Assembly: GCF_020216065.1 (NCBI RefSeq)
Contig: NZ_JAIWNA010000002.1
Coordinates: 1,273,145-1,337,144, forward strand
Direction: 5' to 3'
DNA from: Nocardia rosealba
GTDB taxonomy: Bacteria; Actinomycetota; Actinomycetes; Mycobacteriales; Mycobacteriaceae
DNA length: 64,000 bases
The position numbers and the translations under genes are program-made. This document shows positions 50,137 through 59,583 of the stretch, piece after piece (position 1 is the stretch's first letter; each line of letters starts with the position of its first letter). The notes under the pieces were generated by a model. It had not been told where the DNA came from. It made no database searches and worked only from the letters and a program-made list of their open reading frames with translations.

Positions 50137-50928
50137 ATGATTCTCGATCACTTCCGGCTCGACGACCGGGTCGCCGTCGTCACCGGAGCAGGACGCGGAC
50201 TCGGGGCCGCGATCGCCGTCGGATTCGCGGAGGCGGGCGCCGATGTGGTGATCGCGGCGCGGACCGAGTCAGATCTGCGTGCGGTCGCCGAACAGGTGGC
50301 GGCCACCGGCCGGCGGGCAGAGATCGTCGTCGCCGACCTCGCCGACCCGGCGGCCGCCGCCGCGCTCGCCGAGGTGGCGGTCGAGCGGTTCGGGCGCCTC
50401 GATATCGCCGTCAACAATGTGGGCGGGGCCCTGCCGAAACCGTTGCTCGACACCACTCCCGAGGACCTGGCCGAGGCCTTCACCTTCAATGTCGGCACCG
50501 CGCACGCCCTGGTGCGGGCCGCGGTGCCGAGGATGCTCGCCACGGCCGAGGGCGGCTCGATCATCAACATCACCTCGACCATGGGCCGGTTGCCGGGACG
50601 CGCGTTCGCCGCGTACGCGACGGCCAAGGCCGCGCTGGCGCACTACACGCGCACCGCCGCGGCCGATCTGAGCCCGCGGGTGCGGGTCAACGCGATCGCA
50701 CCCGGTTCCATCCTCACCTCGGCGCTGGCGATCGTCGCGGGCAACGAGCAGATGCGCGGCCAGATGGAACAGGCGACGCCGCTGCGGCGCCTCGGAGAGC
50801 CCGCCGATATCGCGGCGGCAGCGGTGTATCTCGCCTCCCCTGCCGGGTCGTTCCTCACCGGCAAGGTGCTCGAGGTCGACGGCGGGCTCATCGCACCCAA
50901 TCTGACGATTCCGCTTCCCGATCTGTGA
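50137..50928 (+). CDS. Short-chain dehydrogenase/reductase
   Basis: 263 residues with [19 protein letters not shown] (about 16-34), NNVGG, and the catalytic Ser, Tyr, Lys in [23 protein letters not shown]. The end [13 protein letters not shown] is typical. It forms an operon with the DapB-like gene 10 bp downstream, both opposite the IclR regulator. The substrate is unknown. Confidence 0.92.
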   Translation: MILDHFRLDDRVAVVTGAGRGLGAAIAVGFAEAGADVVIAARTESDLRAVAEQVAATGRRAEIVVADLADPAAAAALAEVAVERFGRLDIAVNNVGGALPKPLLDTTPEDLAEAFTFNVGTAHALVRAAVPRMLATAEGGSIINITSTMGRLPGRAFAAYATAKAALAHYTRTAAADLSPRVRVNAIAPGSILTSALAIVAGNEQMRGQMEQATPLRRLGEPADIAAAAVYLASPAGSFLTGKVLEVDGGLIAPNLTIPLPDL

Positions 50929-50938
50929 GGACCACACC

Positions 50939-52039
50939 ATGACTTTTCGCGTAATCCACTGGGGTACAGGCAATGTCGGGCGGCACGCGTTGACGGGCGT
51001 GCTCGCCGACCCGCGGTTCGAGCTGATCGGGGTCCATGTTTCCGGACCTGACAAGGTCGGCCTCGACGCGGCCGAACTGGCAGGACTCGCCACCCCGTCC
51101 GGCGTGCGGGCCACCACCGGCATCGAGGAGGTACTGGCTCGCCGTCCCGACTGTGTCGTCTACACCGCGATGACCGACAACCGGCTACCCGAGGCGCTCG
51201 AAGACCTGCGCAGGCTGCTCGCCGCGGGCATCAATGTGGTGGCGAGCGCGCCGGTGTTCCTGCAGTACCCGTGGGGTGTACTCCCGGCAGAACTGCTCGA
51301 TCCCATCGAACAGGCCGCGGCACAAGGTGCTTCGTCGCTGTTCGTGAACGGGATCGATCCCGGGTTCGCCAATGATCTGCTCCCCCTCGCCCTGCTCGGC
51401 ACCTGCCGGTACGTCGAGCAGGTGCGCTGCCTCGAGATCGTCGACTACTCGACCTACGACAACCCGGCGGTCATGTTCGACATCATGGGGTTCGGTAAGC
51501 CGATGACCGAGACGCCGCTGCTGTTGCAGCCGGGGGTGCTGTCCTTGGCGTGGGGCAGCGTCGTGCGGCAGCTCGCGGCCGGGCTCGGCATCGAACTCGA
51601 CGCCGTCACCCAGGAGTACCAGCGGTTGCCCGCCCCGGAGACCTTCGACATCGACTCCGGCACCATCGAGGCGGGTACGGCGGCGGCGCTGCGGTTCGAA
51701 GTGCGCGGCATGGTGGGTGATCGCGCTGTCACGGTGCTCGAGCACGTCACCCGGTTGCGCGCCGATCTCGCGCCCGGCTGGCCGCAGCCCGCCCGGACCG
51801 GTGGTTCCTATCGGGTGGAGGTCACCGGCGAGCCGAACTACACCCTCGATCTGGCCATGTTTAGCGACCACGGCGACCACAACCACGCCAGCCTCGTCGG
51901 CACCGCGATGCGCCTGGTCAACGCCATCCCCGCCGTCGTCGCCGCACCGCCGGGCATCCGCACCACGCTCGACCTACCGCTGGTGACGGGCACCGGGCTG
52001 GCGGATGCGCGAAGGATCCCGCCCGGCGCCGGGGAGTAA
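50939..52039 (+). CDS. DapB-like NAD(P)-dependent dehydrogenase
   Basis: 366 residues with an N-terminal Rossmann motif (VIHWGTGNVGRHALTGVL, 5-22) and the layout of the dihydrodipicolinate reductase-like / 2,4-diaminopentanoate dehydrogenase-like family that is expanded in mycobacteria and nocardiae. FVNGIDPGFANDLLPLALLG is characteristic. It probably acts after the SDR in the same pathway. The substrate is unknown. Confidence 0.87.
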   Translation: MTFRVIHWGTGNVGRHALTGVLADPRFELIGVHVSGPDKVGLDAAELAGLATPSGVRATTGIEEVLARRPDCVVYTAMTDNRLPEALEDLRRLLAAGINVVASAPVFLQYPWGVLPAELLDPIEQAAAQGASSLFVNGIDPGFANDLLPLALLGTCRYVEQVRCLEIVDYSTYDNPAVMFDIMGFGKPMTETPLLLQPGVLSLAWGSVVRQLAAGLGIELDAVTQEYQRLPAPETFDIDSGTIEAGTAAALRFEVRGMVGDRAVTVLEHVTRLRADLAPGWPQPARTGGSYRVEVTGEPNYTLDLAMFSDHGDHNHASLVGTAMRLVNAIPAVVAAPPGIRTTLDLPLVTGTGLADARRIPPGAGE

Positions 52040-52047
52040 CGCCCGCG

Positions 52048-52368
52048 TCAGCTGTCGCGGTTCTCCCCCAGTTCCTCGACGATCGGGTTCGGCGGTACCT
52101 CGCGATCGCGCTCCGCCACACCGGGGTGGGCGTGATCGCGGCTCTGTGCCATTCGCTGCGCCTCGGATCGTCCGTCGTCGAGGGTCACCGACTGCAGGAC
52201 CTCGGTCATGTTCGCGTAGGCCACCGGCGGGATGGCGCGCAGGGCGCGCACCGTGTCCTGGTCGGCTTTCGCGTCGGTCGCGCACCGCACCAGGTCGTCC
52301 TTGTTCGCCGGGAAATCCACCTCCGACAACGCTCGCTCGACCCGCTGCACATCGGTAGTCACCATCAC
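52048..52368 (-). CDS. DUF2795-family small protein
   Basis: 106 residues. ALSEVDFPANKDDLVRCATDAKADQDTVRALRAIPPVAYANMTEVLQ (about 13-58) is the DUF2795 domain; the rest is charged and probably disordered. Function unknown. It is convergent with the DapB-like gene, with 8 bp between. Confidence 0.85.
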   Translation of the reverse strand: MMVTTDVQRVERALSEVDFPANKDDLVRCATDAKADQDTVRALRAIPPVAYANMTEVLQSVTLDDGRSEAQRMAQSRDHAHPGVAERDREVPPNPIVEELGENRDS

Positions 52369-52459
52369 GGAACCTTTCCGGGCGCCGAAGCGACCTTCGT
52401 CAGTTTCCTCGAACGGCTGCCGAAATACCCGGGCGGACCGGCCTCAAACAGGGCGGTCC

Positions 52460-53731
52460 TCAGGCGGCGGGGATGACTTCCGGGCGGGCCGGCTCCACGG
52501 CGACGGACTTGCGATCCGCGCGCCTGCCGGTGACGAGGAACAGCACCACCAGCGCCACCGCCAACCACACATAGGTATCGCCGATGAGGTGCTGATCCCA
52601 GGTCCACGACGTTTCCCGGTGTTCGCCGTCGGGCAGGAAACTGTGCGGCGCGATGACGAAGACGGCGGCGACCACGACGGCCGTGGCATACCAGCCGCGC
52701 GCGCTCGCGGCGGGCAGGGTGCGGGCGTGGCAGACGATGGCGAGCAGCGCGGGGGCGATCCACACCCAGTGGTGCGACCACGAGATCGGCGACAGCAGCA
52801 GGGTGAAGACGGCGTTGAGGGCGAGGGCGATCGCGGGAGCGTCCGCGGCCTTGCGCATGGCGACCACGACGAGGGCGAGCAGCAGGCCGCCGAAGAACAA
52901 CCACAGGGCGTCGAACGGCAGGCCCGTGACGTGCAGGCGGGCCAGCACCGCCTGAATCGACTGGTTCGTGTGGAAGGCCGAACCGCTCAGCCCCGAGACA
53001 TTGCCGAGGCCGCCGAACCAATAGCGCACGGACTCCGTCGGCAGGATCGCGAACGAGGCGAGAGTGGCGATCGCACCGGTCGCGGCCGCGGTGGCGGCGG
53101 CCTTGTAGTCCTTGCGGACGAGGAAGAACAGCACGAACGCGGCGGGCGTGAGCTTGACGGCGGCGGCCAGGCCGATGAGCATGCCGCGCGGGTAGCGGGT
53201 CTTGGGCAGCAGGCAGTCGGTGGCGACCAGGACCATCAGCAGCAGGTTCACCTGGCCGAAGTCGATGGTGGCGCGCACCGGTTCGAGCAGCATCGCGACC
53301 GGCAGCGCGCAGGCGGTGATCAGCAGGGCGACCTGCTTGCGATCGGGGTTGTAGCGGCGGGCGACCAGATACAGGGTCCAGGCCAGCGCGGCGACCGACA
53401 CCGCGACGTAGAGGGTTTTGGCCGCACCCCACGGCAGCAATGCGAACGGCGCGAGCGCGATCGCGGCGAACGGCGGATAGATGAACGGCAGGCCGATACC
53501 GACACTGGTCTTGGGGAGCTGGCCGTACATGTCGGCGCCGTCGCGCATGGCCTCGATCCCGAGGCGATACACCTGCAGGTCGATGAAGGCGCCGGAGTAC
53601 GGTTCGAACGGCCACAGCGGGGTGCGCATGCACACCACCGCGACGACACCGAGCAACACCGGCACCAGCCACCAGGCTCGATTGATCGGGCGTGGGGTCG
53701 GTTGCGCGGGGTGGGTGGTGTCACTACTCAT
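52460..53731 (-). CDS. GT87-family (DUF2029) polyprenyl-phosphate-mannose-dependent mannosyltransferase
   Basis: 423 residues with about 10-11 membrane helices. The first loop has the acidic FIDLQVYRLGIEAM expected to contain the catalytic aspartate of GT-C enzymes, then GLPFIYPPFAAIAL and a later SPISWSHHWVWI. Relatives elongate phosphatidylinositol mannosides, lipomannan or arabinan in Corynebacteriales; the exact linkage here is not known. Confidence 0.88.
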   Translation of the reverse strand: MSSDTTHPAQPTPRPINRAWWLVPVLLGVVAVVCMRTPLWPFEPYSGAFIDLQVYRLGIEAMRDGADMYGQLPKTSVGIGLPFIYPPFAAIALAPFALLPWGAAKTLYVAVSVAALAWTLYLVARRYNPDRKQVALLITACALPVAMLLEPVRATIDFGQVNLLLMVLVATDCLLPKTRYPRGMLIGLAAAVKLTPAAFVLFFLVRKDYKAAATAAATGAIATLASFAILPTESVRYWFGGLGNVSGLSGSAFHTNQSIQAVLARLHVTGLPFDALWLFFGGLLLALVVVAMRKAADAPAIALALNAVFTLLLSPISWSHHWVWIAPALLAIVCHARTLPAASARGWYATAVVVAAVFVIAPHSFLPDGEHRETSWTWDQHLIGDTYVWLAVALVVLFLVTGRRADRKSVAVEPARPEVIPAA

Positions 53732-53807
53732 CCGCGGCGACTATACCGACCGAGGGCCCGAGTCGGGGCACCGACCTTCGGCGACAGTGACGCGCACTAC
53801 ACCCCGG

Positions 53808-54236
53808 TCAGCCTTGGTTGTAGCGGACGAGCAGGCGGGCCAGGGTGCGCACATCCTCGTCGGGCCAGTCCGCGAACCGGGCGGTGAAGGCGGCTCGGCG
53901 GGTGCGTTCGGCCTTGCGTGCGACGGCGCGACCCTCGGGGGTGGCGCGCAGGATGTGGTTGCGCCGATTGGCGGGGTCGATTTCGCGTTCGAGGTAACCG
54001 AGCTGCTCGAGCGCCCCGACCTGCCTGCTGACGGTCGACTTGTCGAGCAGGAACTGTGCGGCCACGTCGGCGGCCTGGCAGCCGTCACGTTCGAGGACGA
54101 GGTCGAGGATACTGTAGGCGACCAGGCTCAATTCCGGGTGCAGTTCGGCGGCGCGGCCACGGGCGCGGCGGGAGAAGGCGGTCAGCTCCCGCTGGATGAC
54201 ATCGACGGCATCGTCCCTTGCCTCTGACTCACTCAT
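53808..54236 (-). CDS. MarR-family regulator
   Basis: 142 residues with the winged helix CQAADVAAQFLLDKSTVSRQVGALEQLGYLE (about 52-82) and the wing DPANRRNHILRAT. The ATG at 54236 is chosen over one at 54254 because the palindrome at 54238-54252 would otherwise lie inside the gene. It is divergent from a membrane protein that it probably represses. Confidence 0.88.
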   Translation of the reverse strand: MSESEARDDAVDVIQRELTAFSRRARGRAAELHPELSLVAYSILDLVLERDGCQAADVAAQFLLDKSTVSRQVGALEQLGYLEREIDPANRRNHILRATPEGRAVARKAERTRRAAFTARFADWPDEDVRTLARLLVRYNQG

Positions 54237-54237
54237 G

Positions 54238-54252
54238 GTTGTACGATACAAC
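54238..54252. promoter_or_regulatory. MarR operator, GTTGTA-CGA-TACAAC
   Basis: Perfect six-base arms with a three-base centre, touching the MarR start codon and lying 43 bp before the divergent membrane protein start. The region around it is AT-rich. It is well placed to repress both genes. Confidence 0.75.
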
Positions 54253-54294
54253 AATTATAGTTGCATTTACCAACCTTCTTGGAGACTTCCCTCG

Positions 54295-55314
54295 ATGACC
54301 GTCACCCAGCTGCGGCACCTCGCCGGCCACCTGCTCACTCCCCTGCTGATGTGCCTCGGCATGGCCCTGGCCTATCTCGGAGCCTTCCATCAGCCCACGC
54401 CGAACCATCTGGCGCTGGCCGTCGTCGGTAATTCCCCGCAGGCGATGGTGCTCGCCCAGACGATGCAGGACCGGGGCGGTGAGGGCGTCGACGTCATCAC
54501 CGTGCCCACCCGAGAGGCCGCGACGGACCTGCTGCACGAGCGCGACCTCGTCGGCGCCTATGTGCCCGATGCCGCGCGCCCCGAACTGCTCGTGGCCACC
54601 GCCGGTTCGGACACCAGCGCGATGGCCGCCGAGGTGGCGTTTCGTTCGGTTGCCGACCATCAGGGCGTGCCGCTGGTCGTCACCGACGTGACGAGCAAGG
54701 CCGAGGGCGATCCGACCGGGCAGGGCCTGTTCTTCCTGCTGGTGGCGTTGAGTGTCGGCTCCTACGGCAGTGTCGCGGTGATCGGCGCCGCGGGCGCGAT
54801 GCTGCGGATGCGGGTGCGCGCGGCGATCGGCGTGGTGACGGCGATGGTGGTGAGCCTGATCGGTGTCGTCGTAGCGGGCCCGGTGTTCGGGGTGATCGAC
54901 AGCGACTTCGCGAGCGTGTTCGGCATCGCCTGGCTCTATTCCGCGGGCATCATTCTGATCGGTGTCGGCCTGCACACCTTCCTGAAGCGCTGGACCACGC
55001 TCGCCCTGATCACCCTTTTCGTGATGCTCAACTTCACCACCTCCGGCGGTGTCTACCGGCCGGAACTGCAGAACGGATTCTTCGGCGCGCTGCATTCGTT
55101 CTGGAACGGTGCCGATTTCGTCGAAGGTCTGCGCAGCCTGCTGTACTTCGACGGTGGCGCCGGTTTCAGCGCCCGCCTCGGGGGGCTGTTCGTGTGGCTG
55201 GCGGTCGGCGTGCTGCTCGTCGCCGTCGCGGGCAAGTACGAGGCGCGGCATGCGCCTGAACCCGTCACCGAGCGTGCGGTCGAGGAGGAGATCGGCGAAT
55301 CGGCCGCCGTCTGA
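54295..55314 (+). CDS. Membrane protein with ABC-2/YhgE-like topology
   Basis: 339 residues: one N-terminal membrane helix (about 10-28), a large extracytoplasmic domain (about 30-135), then five more helices (from about 140 to the end) and a charged tail. This layout resembles YhgE/Pip, DUF3533 or ABC-2 permease halves, but there is no ATPase next to it. An export or stress role under the divergent MarR is likely. The ATG at 54295 has TTGGAGA upstream. Confidence 0.75.
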   Translation: MTVTQLRHLAGHLLTPLLMCLGMALAYLGAFHQPTPNHLALAVVGNSPQAMVLAQTMQDRGGEGVDVITVPTREAATDLLHERDLVGAYVPDAARPELLVATAGSDTSAMAAEVAFRSVADHQGVPLVVTDVTSKAEGDPTGQGLFFLLVALSVGSYGSVAVIGAAGAMLRMRVRAAIGVVTAMVVSLIGVVVAGPVFGVIDSDFASVFGIAWLYSAGIILIGVGLHTFLKRWTTLALITLFVMLNFTTSGGVYRPELQNGFFGALHSFWNGADFVEGLRSLLYFDGGAGFSARLGGLFVWLAVGVLLVAVAGKYEARHAPEPVTERAVEEEIGESAAV

Positions 55315-55532
55315 ACCGTGGTGACGGCGCCACGATCGAGCGAGCGCGGGCCGAGATCGGTTCGGTGAACTGGGGAGCGGAGCGCCGGATCGGCGGGCCG
55401 CGGGCGGATTACGACGAGGTGAGATGACCGATTCCGTGTCATGAATCCGGCCGCGTTCGGGGTGGGACGCGGGTACGGTGTAGCGCGCGACCGATGCAGG
55501 GGGTACTACGTCGGAAAGGGTGGGCTGCACCG

Positions 55533-56405
55533 ATGAATCGTCCTGGCGCACAACGCCCCGGTGACGTGCCGCTCGAGCACCGCTACACCGGGGCCGATCC
55601 CATCGACTGGTGCGGCGCCGACGTGTACCCGATGTACACCGAGGCACTACCGACCGGCACGACCGCGCTACGGCTGCGCGCGCTGTCGGTGATGCCACCC
55701 GCCGACGTGTCCGGTCTCGGTCTGGGGCTCACCGTCACCGACGGCCACGTGCATCTGGGCGGGCGGACCCTCGGCGGGGTGGACATCTGGTCCGACGCGC
55801 TCGCGGCGGGCATCGACATCACCGTCACCGCCGAGGCGCCGGAGGCCTTGTTCACCCTCACGCCCGTCTGGGTGGCCGGTGCGGGCCCGCAGCAGTCGTG
55901 GACCGGCAACTACGGCATGGTCGTCGATCTGCTGCCCGACGGCACGTCGACGCTGTGGTGCAGCACCGGCCCGGGTACCCCCGACTTCAACGAACTCGTC
56001 GTCGAACTCACCCGGGCCGACACGGATCCCGCACCGACCGATCAGTTGCCACGAATGGGCGCCCAGCCCCTCGTGCAGGCAGAGCCGCCCCTGTACGCCC
56101 GGCCGACCGCGCGTGTGCAGCCGGCCGTCGCCGCCGAACCGACCGGGCAGCCATACGCGGAGCAGAATGTCGGACGCGCGCTGCACGACCTGGGCTCGGC
56201 CATGTTCGCACGGGGAGAACACGACTCGGCTCGTGTGCTCTGGGCACAAGCCGCCGAGGCCGGAAACAGCGCCGCCGCCTATGACCTGGGCCTGCTCGCC
56301 CTGCACGTCGGTGATATCGGCGCCGCCCGCACCTGGTGGCAGGCCGCGGCCCATGAGGATCCCCGGGCCGCGGCCTGCCTGGCCGAGCTGCCTCAGCGCA
56401 CCTGA
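55533..56405 (+). CDS. Protein with C-terminal Sel1/TPR-type repeats
   Basis: About 290 residues. The first 160 form an unrecognised beta-rich domain (GTTALRLRALSVMPPADVSGLGLGLTVTDG). A Pro/Ala linker follows, and the last 85 residues have helical repeats (NVGRALHDLGSAMFARGEHDSARVLWAQAAEAGNSAAAYDLGLLAL). No signal peptide or membrane segment. GGAAAGGG upstream favours the ATG at 55533 over 55494. The 218 bp before it hold no other recognisable feature. It is convergent with ectD and overlaps it by 13 bp. Confidence 0.72.
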   Translation: MNRPGAQRPGDVPLEHRYTGADPIDWCGADVYPMYTEALPTGTTALRLRALSVMPPADVSGLGLGLTVTDGHVHLGGRTLGGVDIWSDALAAGIDITVTAEAPEALFTLTPVWVAGAGPQQSWTGNYGMVVDLLPDGTSTLWCSTGPGTPDFNELVVELTRADTDPAPTDQLPRMGAQPLVQAEPPLYARPTARVQPAVAAEPTGQPYAEQNVGRALHDLGSAMFARGEHDSARVLWAQAAEAGNSAAAYDLGLLALHVGDIGAARTWWQAAAHEDPRAAACLAELPQRT

Positions 56406-57304
56406 TCCACCAGGTGCCGCTCGGCGGATAACGACCGCACGGGCGTGAAATCACGTGCGGCGATGTGCTCCGGCCTGCGCTGCGGCGCCGCGAACGGCTC
56501 GACCAGGGCGTTCTCGACACTGTTGAACACCAGGAAGATGTTCGACCTGGCATACGGCGTGATGTTGTTCGACGACCCGTGCATCAGGTTGGAATCGAAC
56601 AGCAGCGCCGAGCCGGCCTTGCCGGTGAACTGGGTGATGCCGTAGCGCGCGGCGAGGAAGGTGATGTCGTCGTTGGTCGGGATCCCGATGCGCTGCTCGC
56701 GCAACGACTCCCGGTAATGACCCTCCGGCGTCTCACCCAGACACGGCACGAACGTGCGATGCGAACCCGGCATCACCATCAGCGACCCGTTGAACGGGTA
56801 GTTGTCGGTCAACGCGATCGACAGACTCACCGCACGCGGGGTCGGCATCCCGTCCTCGGCGTGCCAGGTCTCGAAATCGGAGTGCCAGCCGAACCCGCTG
56901 CCACCGAAACCCGGCATGTAGTTCACCCGGCTCTGATGCAGATACACCGGCGAACCGAGGATCTGCTCGGCGAGCCCGACGATGCGCGACTCGGCGAGCA
57001 GCTCCGCGATCGGCTTGCTGAGCCGGTGCACCTGGAACACCGAACGAACCTGTCCGGCAACGGGTTCCACGATCACCCGCTCGTCGCCGTAGAGCACCGG
57101 GTCGGCCGCCAGATGCCCTATCTCGGCCCCGAAAGCCGCCACCTCGTCCGCGCTGAGCAGATCCGGGATCGTCGCGAAACCGTTCGCGTCGAACTCGGCC
57201 AGCTCGGGTGTACGCACCTGCCCCCACACCGTCGGATCGGTGCGCTCGATGTGGGGGGCGGGCTCGGACAACCGCGTGGGGTAGCGGTCGGACCGATCAG
57301 ACAC
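56393..57304 (-). CDS. ectD: Ectoine hydroxylase EctD
   Basis: 303 residues. This Fe(II)/2-oxoglutarate dioxygenase converts ectoine to 5-hydroxyectoine. The iron-binding HxD is in [15 protein letters not shown], the third ligand His is in LMHGSSNN, and the 2-oxoglutarate-binding Arg is in [25 protein letters not shown] is the EctD signature. AGGAGG abuts an ATG at 57310 with no spacing, but lies six bases before a GTG at 57304, so the GTG is the likelier start. It overlaps ectC. Confidence 0.95.
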   Translation of the reverse strand: MSDRSDRYPTRLSEPAPHIERTDPTVWGQVRTPELAEFDANGFATIPDLLSADEVAAFGAEIGHLAADPVLYGDERVIVEPVAGQVRSVFQVHRLSKPIAELLAESRIVGLAEQILGSPVYLHQSRVNYMPGFGGSGFGWHSDFETWHAEDGMPTPRAVSLSIALTDNYPFNGSLMVMPGSHRTFVPCLGETPEGHYRESLREQRIGIPTNDDITFLAARYGITQFTGKAGSALLFDSNLMHGSSNNITPYARSNIFLVFNSVENALVEPFAAPQRRPEHIAARDFTPVRSLSAERHLVDQVR

Positions 57305-57698
57305 TGGCATCCTCCTCGATAATCAGCGGATACACCCCGTTCTCGTCGTGTACCTCGCGGCCGGTGACCGGCGGATTGAACACACACAACATCCGCAGCG
57401 TGGTGCGGGCGGTGACCTGATGACGTTCGTGGCCGTCGAGCAGGTACATCGAACCGGGACCGAGCGGGTACACGGTCTGGTCCTCGAGGTCGAGCAGTTC
57501 ACCCTCGCCCTCGACCAGCCACACCGCCTCCACATGGTTCTGGTAGTGGAACTTGTGCACGGTCCCGGCCTCGATCGTGGTCTCGTGGAACGAGAACCCG
57601 ACCTTGTCGCCCGCGAGCACGATACGTTTGCTTCGCCACCCGGGACCGGCCACATCGCGGTCGGTTCCGGTGATCTCGGCGGTGGTGCGCACGATCAT
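57297..57698 (-). CDS. ectC: Ectoine synthase EctC
   Basis: 133 residues, the cupin enzyme that cyclises N-gamma-acetyl-diaminobutyrate to ectoine. Family wording includes [42 protein letters not shown] and [12 protein letters not shown] with metal-binding His/Tyr. Its ATG overlaps the ectB stop and its end holds the ribosome site for ectD. Confidence 0.97.
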   Translation of the reverse strand: MIVRTTAEITGTDRDVAGPGWRSKRIVLAGDKVGFSFHETTIEAGTVHKFHYQNHVEAVWLVEGEGELLDLEDQTVYPLGPGSMYLLDGHERHQVTARTTLRMLCVFNPPVTGREVHDENGVYPLIIEEDASV

Positions 57699-58966
57699 GC
57701 GGCACCACCACAGACGGTATCGATGCTGTCCGACAGCACCGAAAGACCACGGTCGAGCTCGTCGCTGCGCAGCGTCAACGGCGGCAGCAGTTTCACGACC
57801 TCGTCCATGGAACCCGAGGTCTCCACCAGCAGACCCTGCTCGAACGCGGTGCGGCAGACCTTGCCCGCCTGCGACGGGTCGTCGAAGACGATGCCGTGCA
57901 CCATGCCGCGACCGCGCGTGGTGATGCCCTCGTGCCGCTCGGCCACGGCCGAGAGCGTACGGCCGATGTACTCGCCGTTGGCGGCGGTGAGCCGGGCCAG
58001 CTTGTCGTCGGACCAGTACTCGCGCAGCGCGGCGGTCGCGGTGACGAAGGCAGGGTTGTTGCCGCGGAAGGTGCCGTTGTGCTCACCGGGAGCCCACTGG
58101 TCGTGCTCGGGCTTGAGCAGCACCAGCGCCATCGGCAGGCCGTAGCCACCGATCGACTTGGACAGGGTGACGATGTCGGGGGTGATGCCCGCGATCTCGA
58201 AGGAGAAGAACGGACCGGTGCGGCCGCAGCCCATCTGCACGTCGTCGACGATGAGCAGGATGTCGCGCGCGGCGCACAGGCCGGCCAGGTGGCGCAGCCA
58301 CTCGGCGCGGGCCAGGTTCACACCGCCCTCACCCTGCACGGTCTCCACGATCACCGCGGCAGGGCGGTCGAAACCCGAGGAGCTGTCGTCGAGCACCCGC
58401 TGCATCCAGCCGAAGTCCTCGATGGTGTTGTCGAAGTAGCCGTCGTAGGGCATCGGGGTGGCGTGCTCGAGCGGCACACCGGCACCCGCCCGCTTGGCCG
58501 CGTTGCCGGTGACCGACAGCGCGCCCAGCGTCATGCCGTGGAAGGCGTTGGTGAAGCTCAGGATCGTCTTGCGGCCGGTGACCTTGCGGGCCAGCTTCAG
58601 CGCCGCCTCGACCGCGTTGGCGCCCGTGGGGCCGGGGAACTGCACCTTGTAATCGAGCCCGCGCGGGGTGAGCAGGGTTTCGCGGATGGTCTCGAGCAGT
58701 TCACGCTTGGCCACGGTCGACATGTCGAGACCGTGGGTGATGCCGTTGCTCCCGATGTATTCCAGCAGCGCCTTCTTGAGCACCGGGTTGTTGTGGCCGT
58801 AGTTCAGCGCGCCTGCGCCTGCGAAGAAGTCGAGGTAGTCGCGGCCCTGCTCATCGCGGATCCAGGCACCTTCGGCGGTGGTGAACACGGCGGGCCAGTC
58901 GCGGCAGTAGCCACGCACGTTCGATTCCATCGCTTCGAAAATACTGGTGTCGGTGGTCGTGATCAT
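57695..58966 (-). CDS. ectB: Diaminobutyrate-2-oxoglutarate transaminase EctB
   Basis: 423 residues. The class III PLP aminotransferase makes L-2,4-diaminobutyrate from aspartate semialdehyde. [27 protein letters not shown], the Asp in [13 protein letters not shown] and the PLP-lysine in [12 protein letters not shown] are clear. AGGAGG is one base from an ATG at 58972 but seven bases from the ATG at 58966, so the latter is the likelier start. Confidence 0.97.
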   Translation of the reverse strand: MITTTDTSIFEAMESNVRGYCRDWPAVFTTAEGAWIRDEQGRDYLDFFAGAGALNYGHNNPVLKKALLEYIGSNGITHGLDMSTVAKRELLETIRETLLTPRGLDYKVQFPGPTGANAVEAALKLARKVTGRKTILSFTNAFHGMTLGALSVTGNAAKRAGAGVPLEHATPMPYDGYFDNTIEDFGWMQRVLDDSSSGFDRPAAVIVETVQGEGGVNLARAEWLRHLAGLCAARDILLIVDDVQMGCGRTGPFFSFEIAGITPDIVTLSKSIGGYGLPMALVLLKPEHDQWAPGEHNGTFRGNNPAFVTATAALREYWSDDKLARLTAANGEYIGRTLSAVAERHEGITTRGRGMVHGIVFDDPSQAGKVCRTAFEQGLLVETSGSMDEVVKLLPPLTLRSDELDRGLSVLSDSIDTVCGGAA

Positions 58967-58968
58967 GA

Positions 58969-59514
58969 TCATGCCTCCTGGCGCTGAGCGGGCGAAATAA
59001 TGTAGAGGTGCTCGGCTTCGTGGGAATCCGGAAAATGATGTGCTTCGAATAGTTCCTCGGTACGCAATTGCGCGCCGCGTTCGCGGGCCACCGCGGAGAA
59101 CAACGCCTGGGAAGCGGAATTATCGGGAGAGATCGTCGTTTCCAGGGTGTTGATCCCGGCGGGTGCCACGGAATCGAGCAGGGCGTGCAGGAGTTTCGCG
59201 GCCAGACCCCGGCCGCGGAATTCGGCGTCGACGGCGATCTGCCAGACGAAAAGCGTGTCCGGCGCATCGGGACGAACATACCCGATCACGAATCCCACTG
59301 CCTGCCCGCCACATTCGACGACCATGGAGGTCGCCTCGAAATCCCGACACCACAGCAGATAGGCGTAGCTCGTATTCACGTCGAGTACGCGGGAATCGCG
59401 CGCGATGCGCCACAATTGGGCACCGTCACCCAATCTCGGGTGTCTGAGAATAATTTCCGAACCTCGAGCCGCCGCGGTATCGGTCGGCTCCGTGGACATA
59501 GTCGGACTCGGCAT
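58969..59514 (-). CDS. ectA: Diaminobutyrate acetyltransferase EctA
   Basis: About 181 residues of the GNAT fold; it acetylates diaminobutyrate at the gamma-amino group. Acetyl-CoA loop: QIAVDAEFRGRGLAAKLLHA. EctA signature segments LDVNTSYAYLLWCRDF and TISPDNSASQALFSAVAR are present. AAGG upstream favours the ATG at 59514; a GTG at 59523 and an ATG at 59499 are possible. It is the first gene of ectABCD; the stop overlaps the ectB start region. Confidence 0.95.
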   Translation of the reverse strand: MPSPTMSTEPTDTAAARGSEIILRHPRLGDGAQLWRIARDSRVLDVNTSYAYLLWCRDFEATSMVVECGGQAVGFVIGYVRPDAPDTLFVWQIAVDAEFRGRGLAAKLLHALLDSVAPAGINTLETTISPDNSASQALFSAVARERGAQLRTEELFEAHHFPDSHEAEHLYIISPAQRQEA

Positions 59515-59583
59515 ACATTCCACCTTGACTAAGAGACTTTACGGTCTTTGTGTCGAGCTCTTTGCGGTTGTATGACGAATCGT
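59515..59583 (-). promoter_or_regulatory. Probable ectABCD promoter region
   Basis: This 69-bp gap between the response regulator stop and ectA is AT-rich for the window (for example AGACTTTACGG near 59531). It should hold the osmotically controlled promoter unless ectABCD is read through from the regulator gene. No hairpin separates them. Confidence 0.4.
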
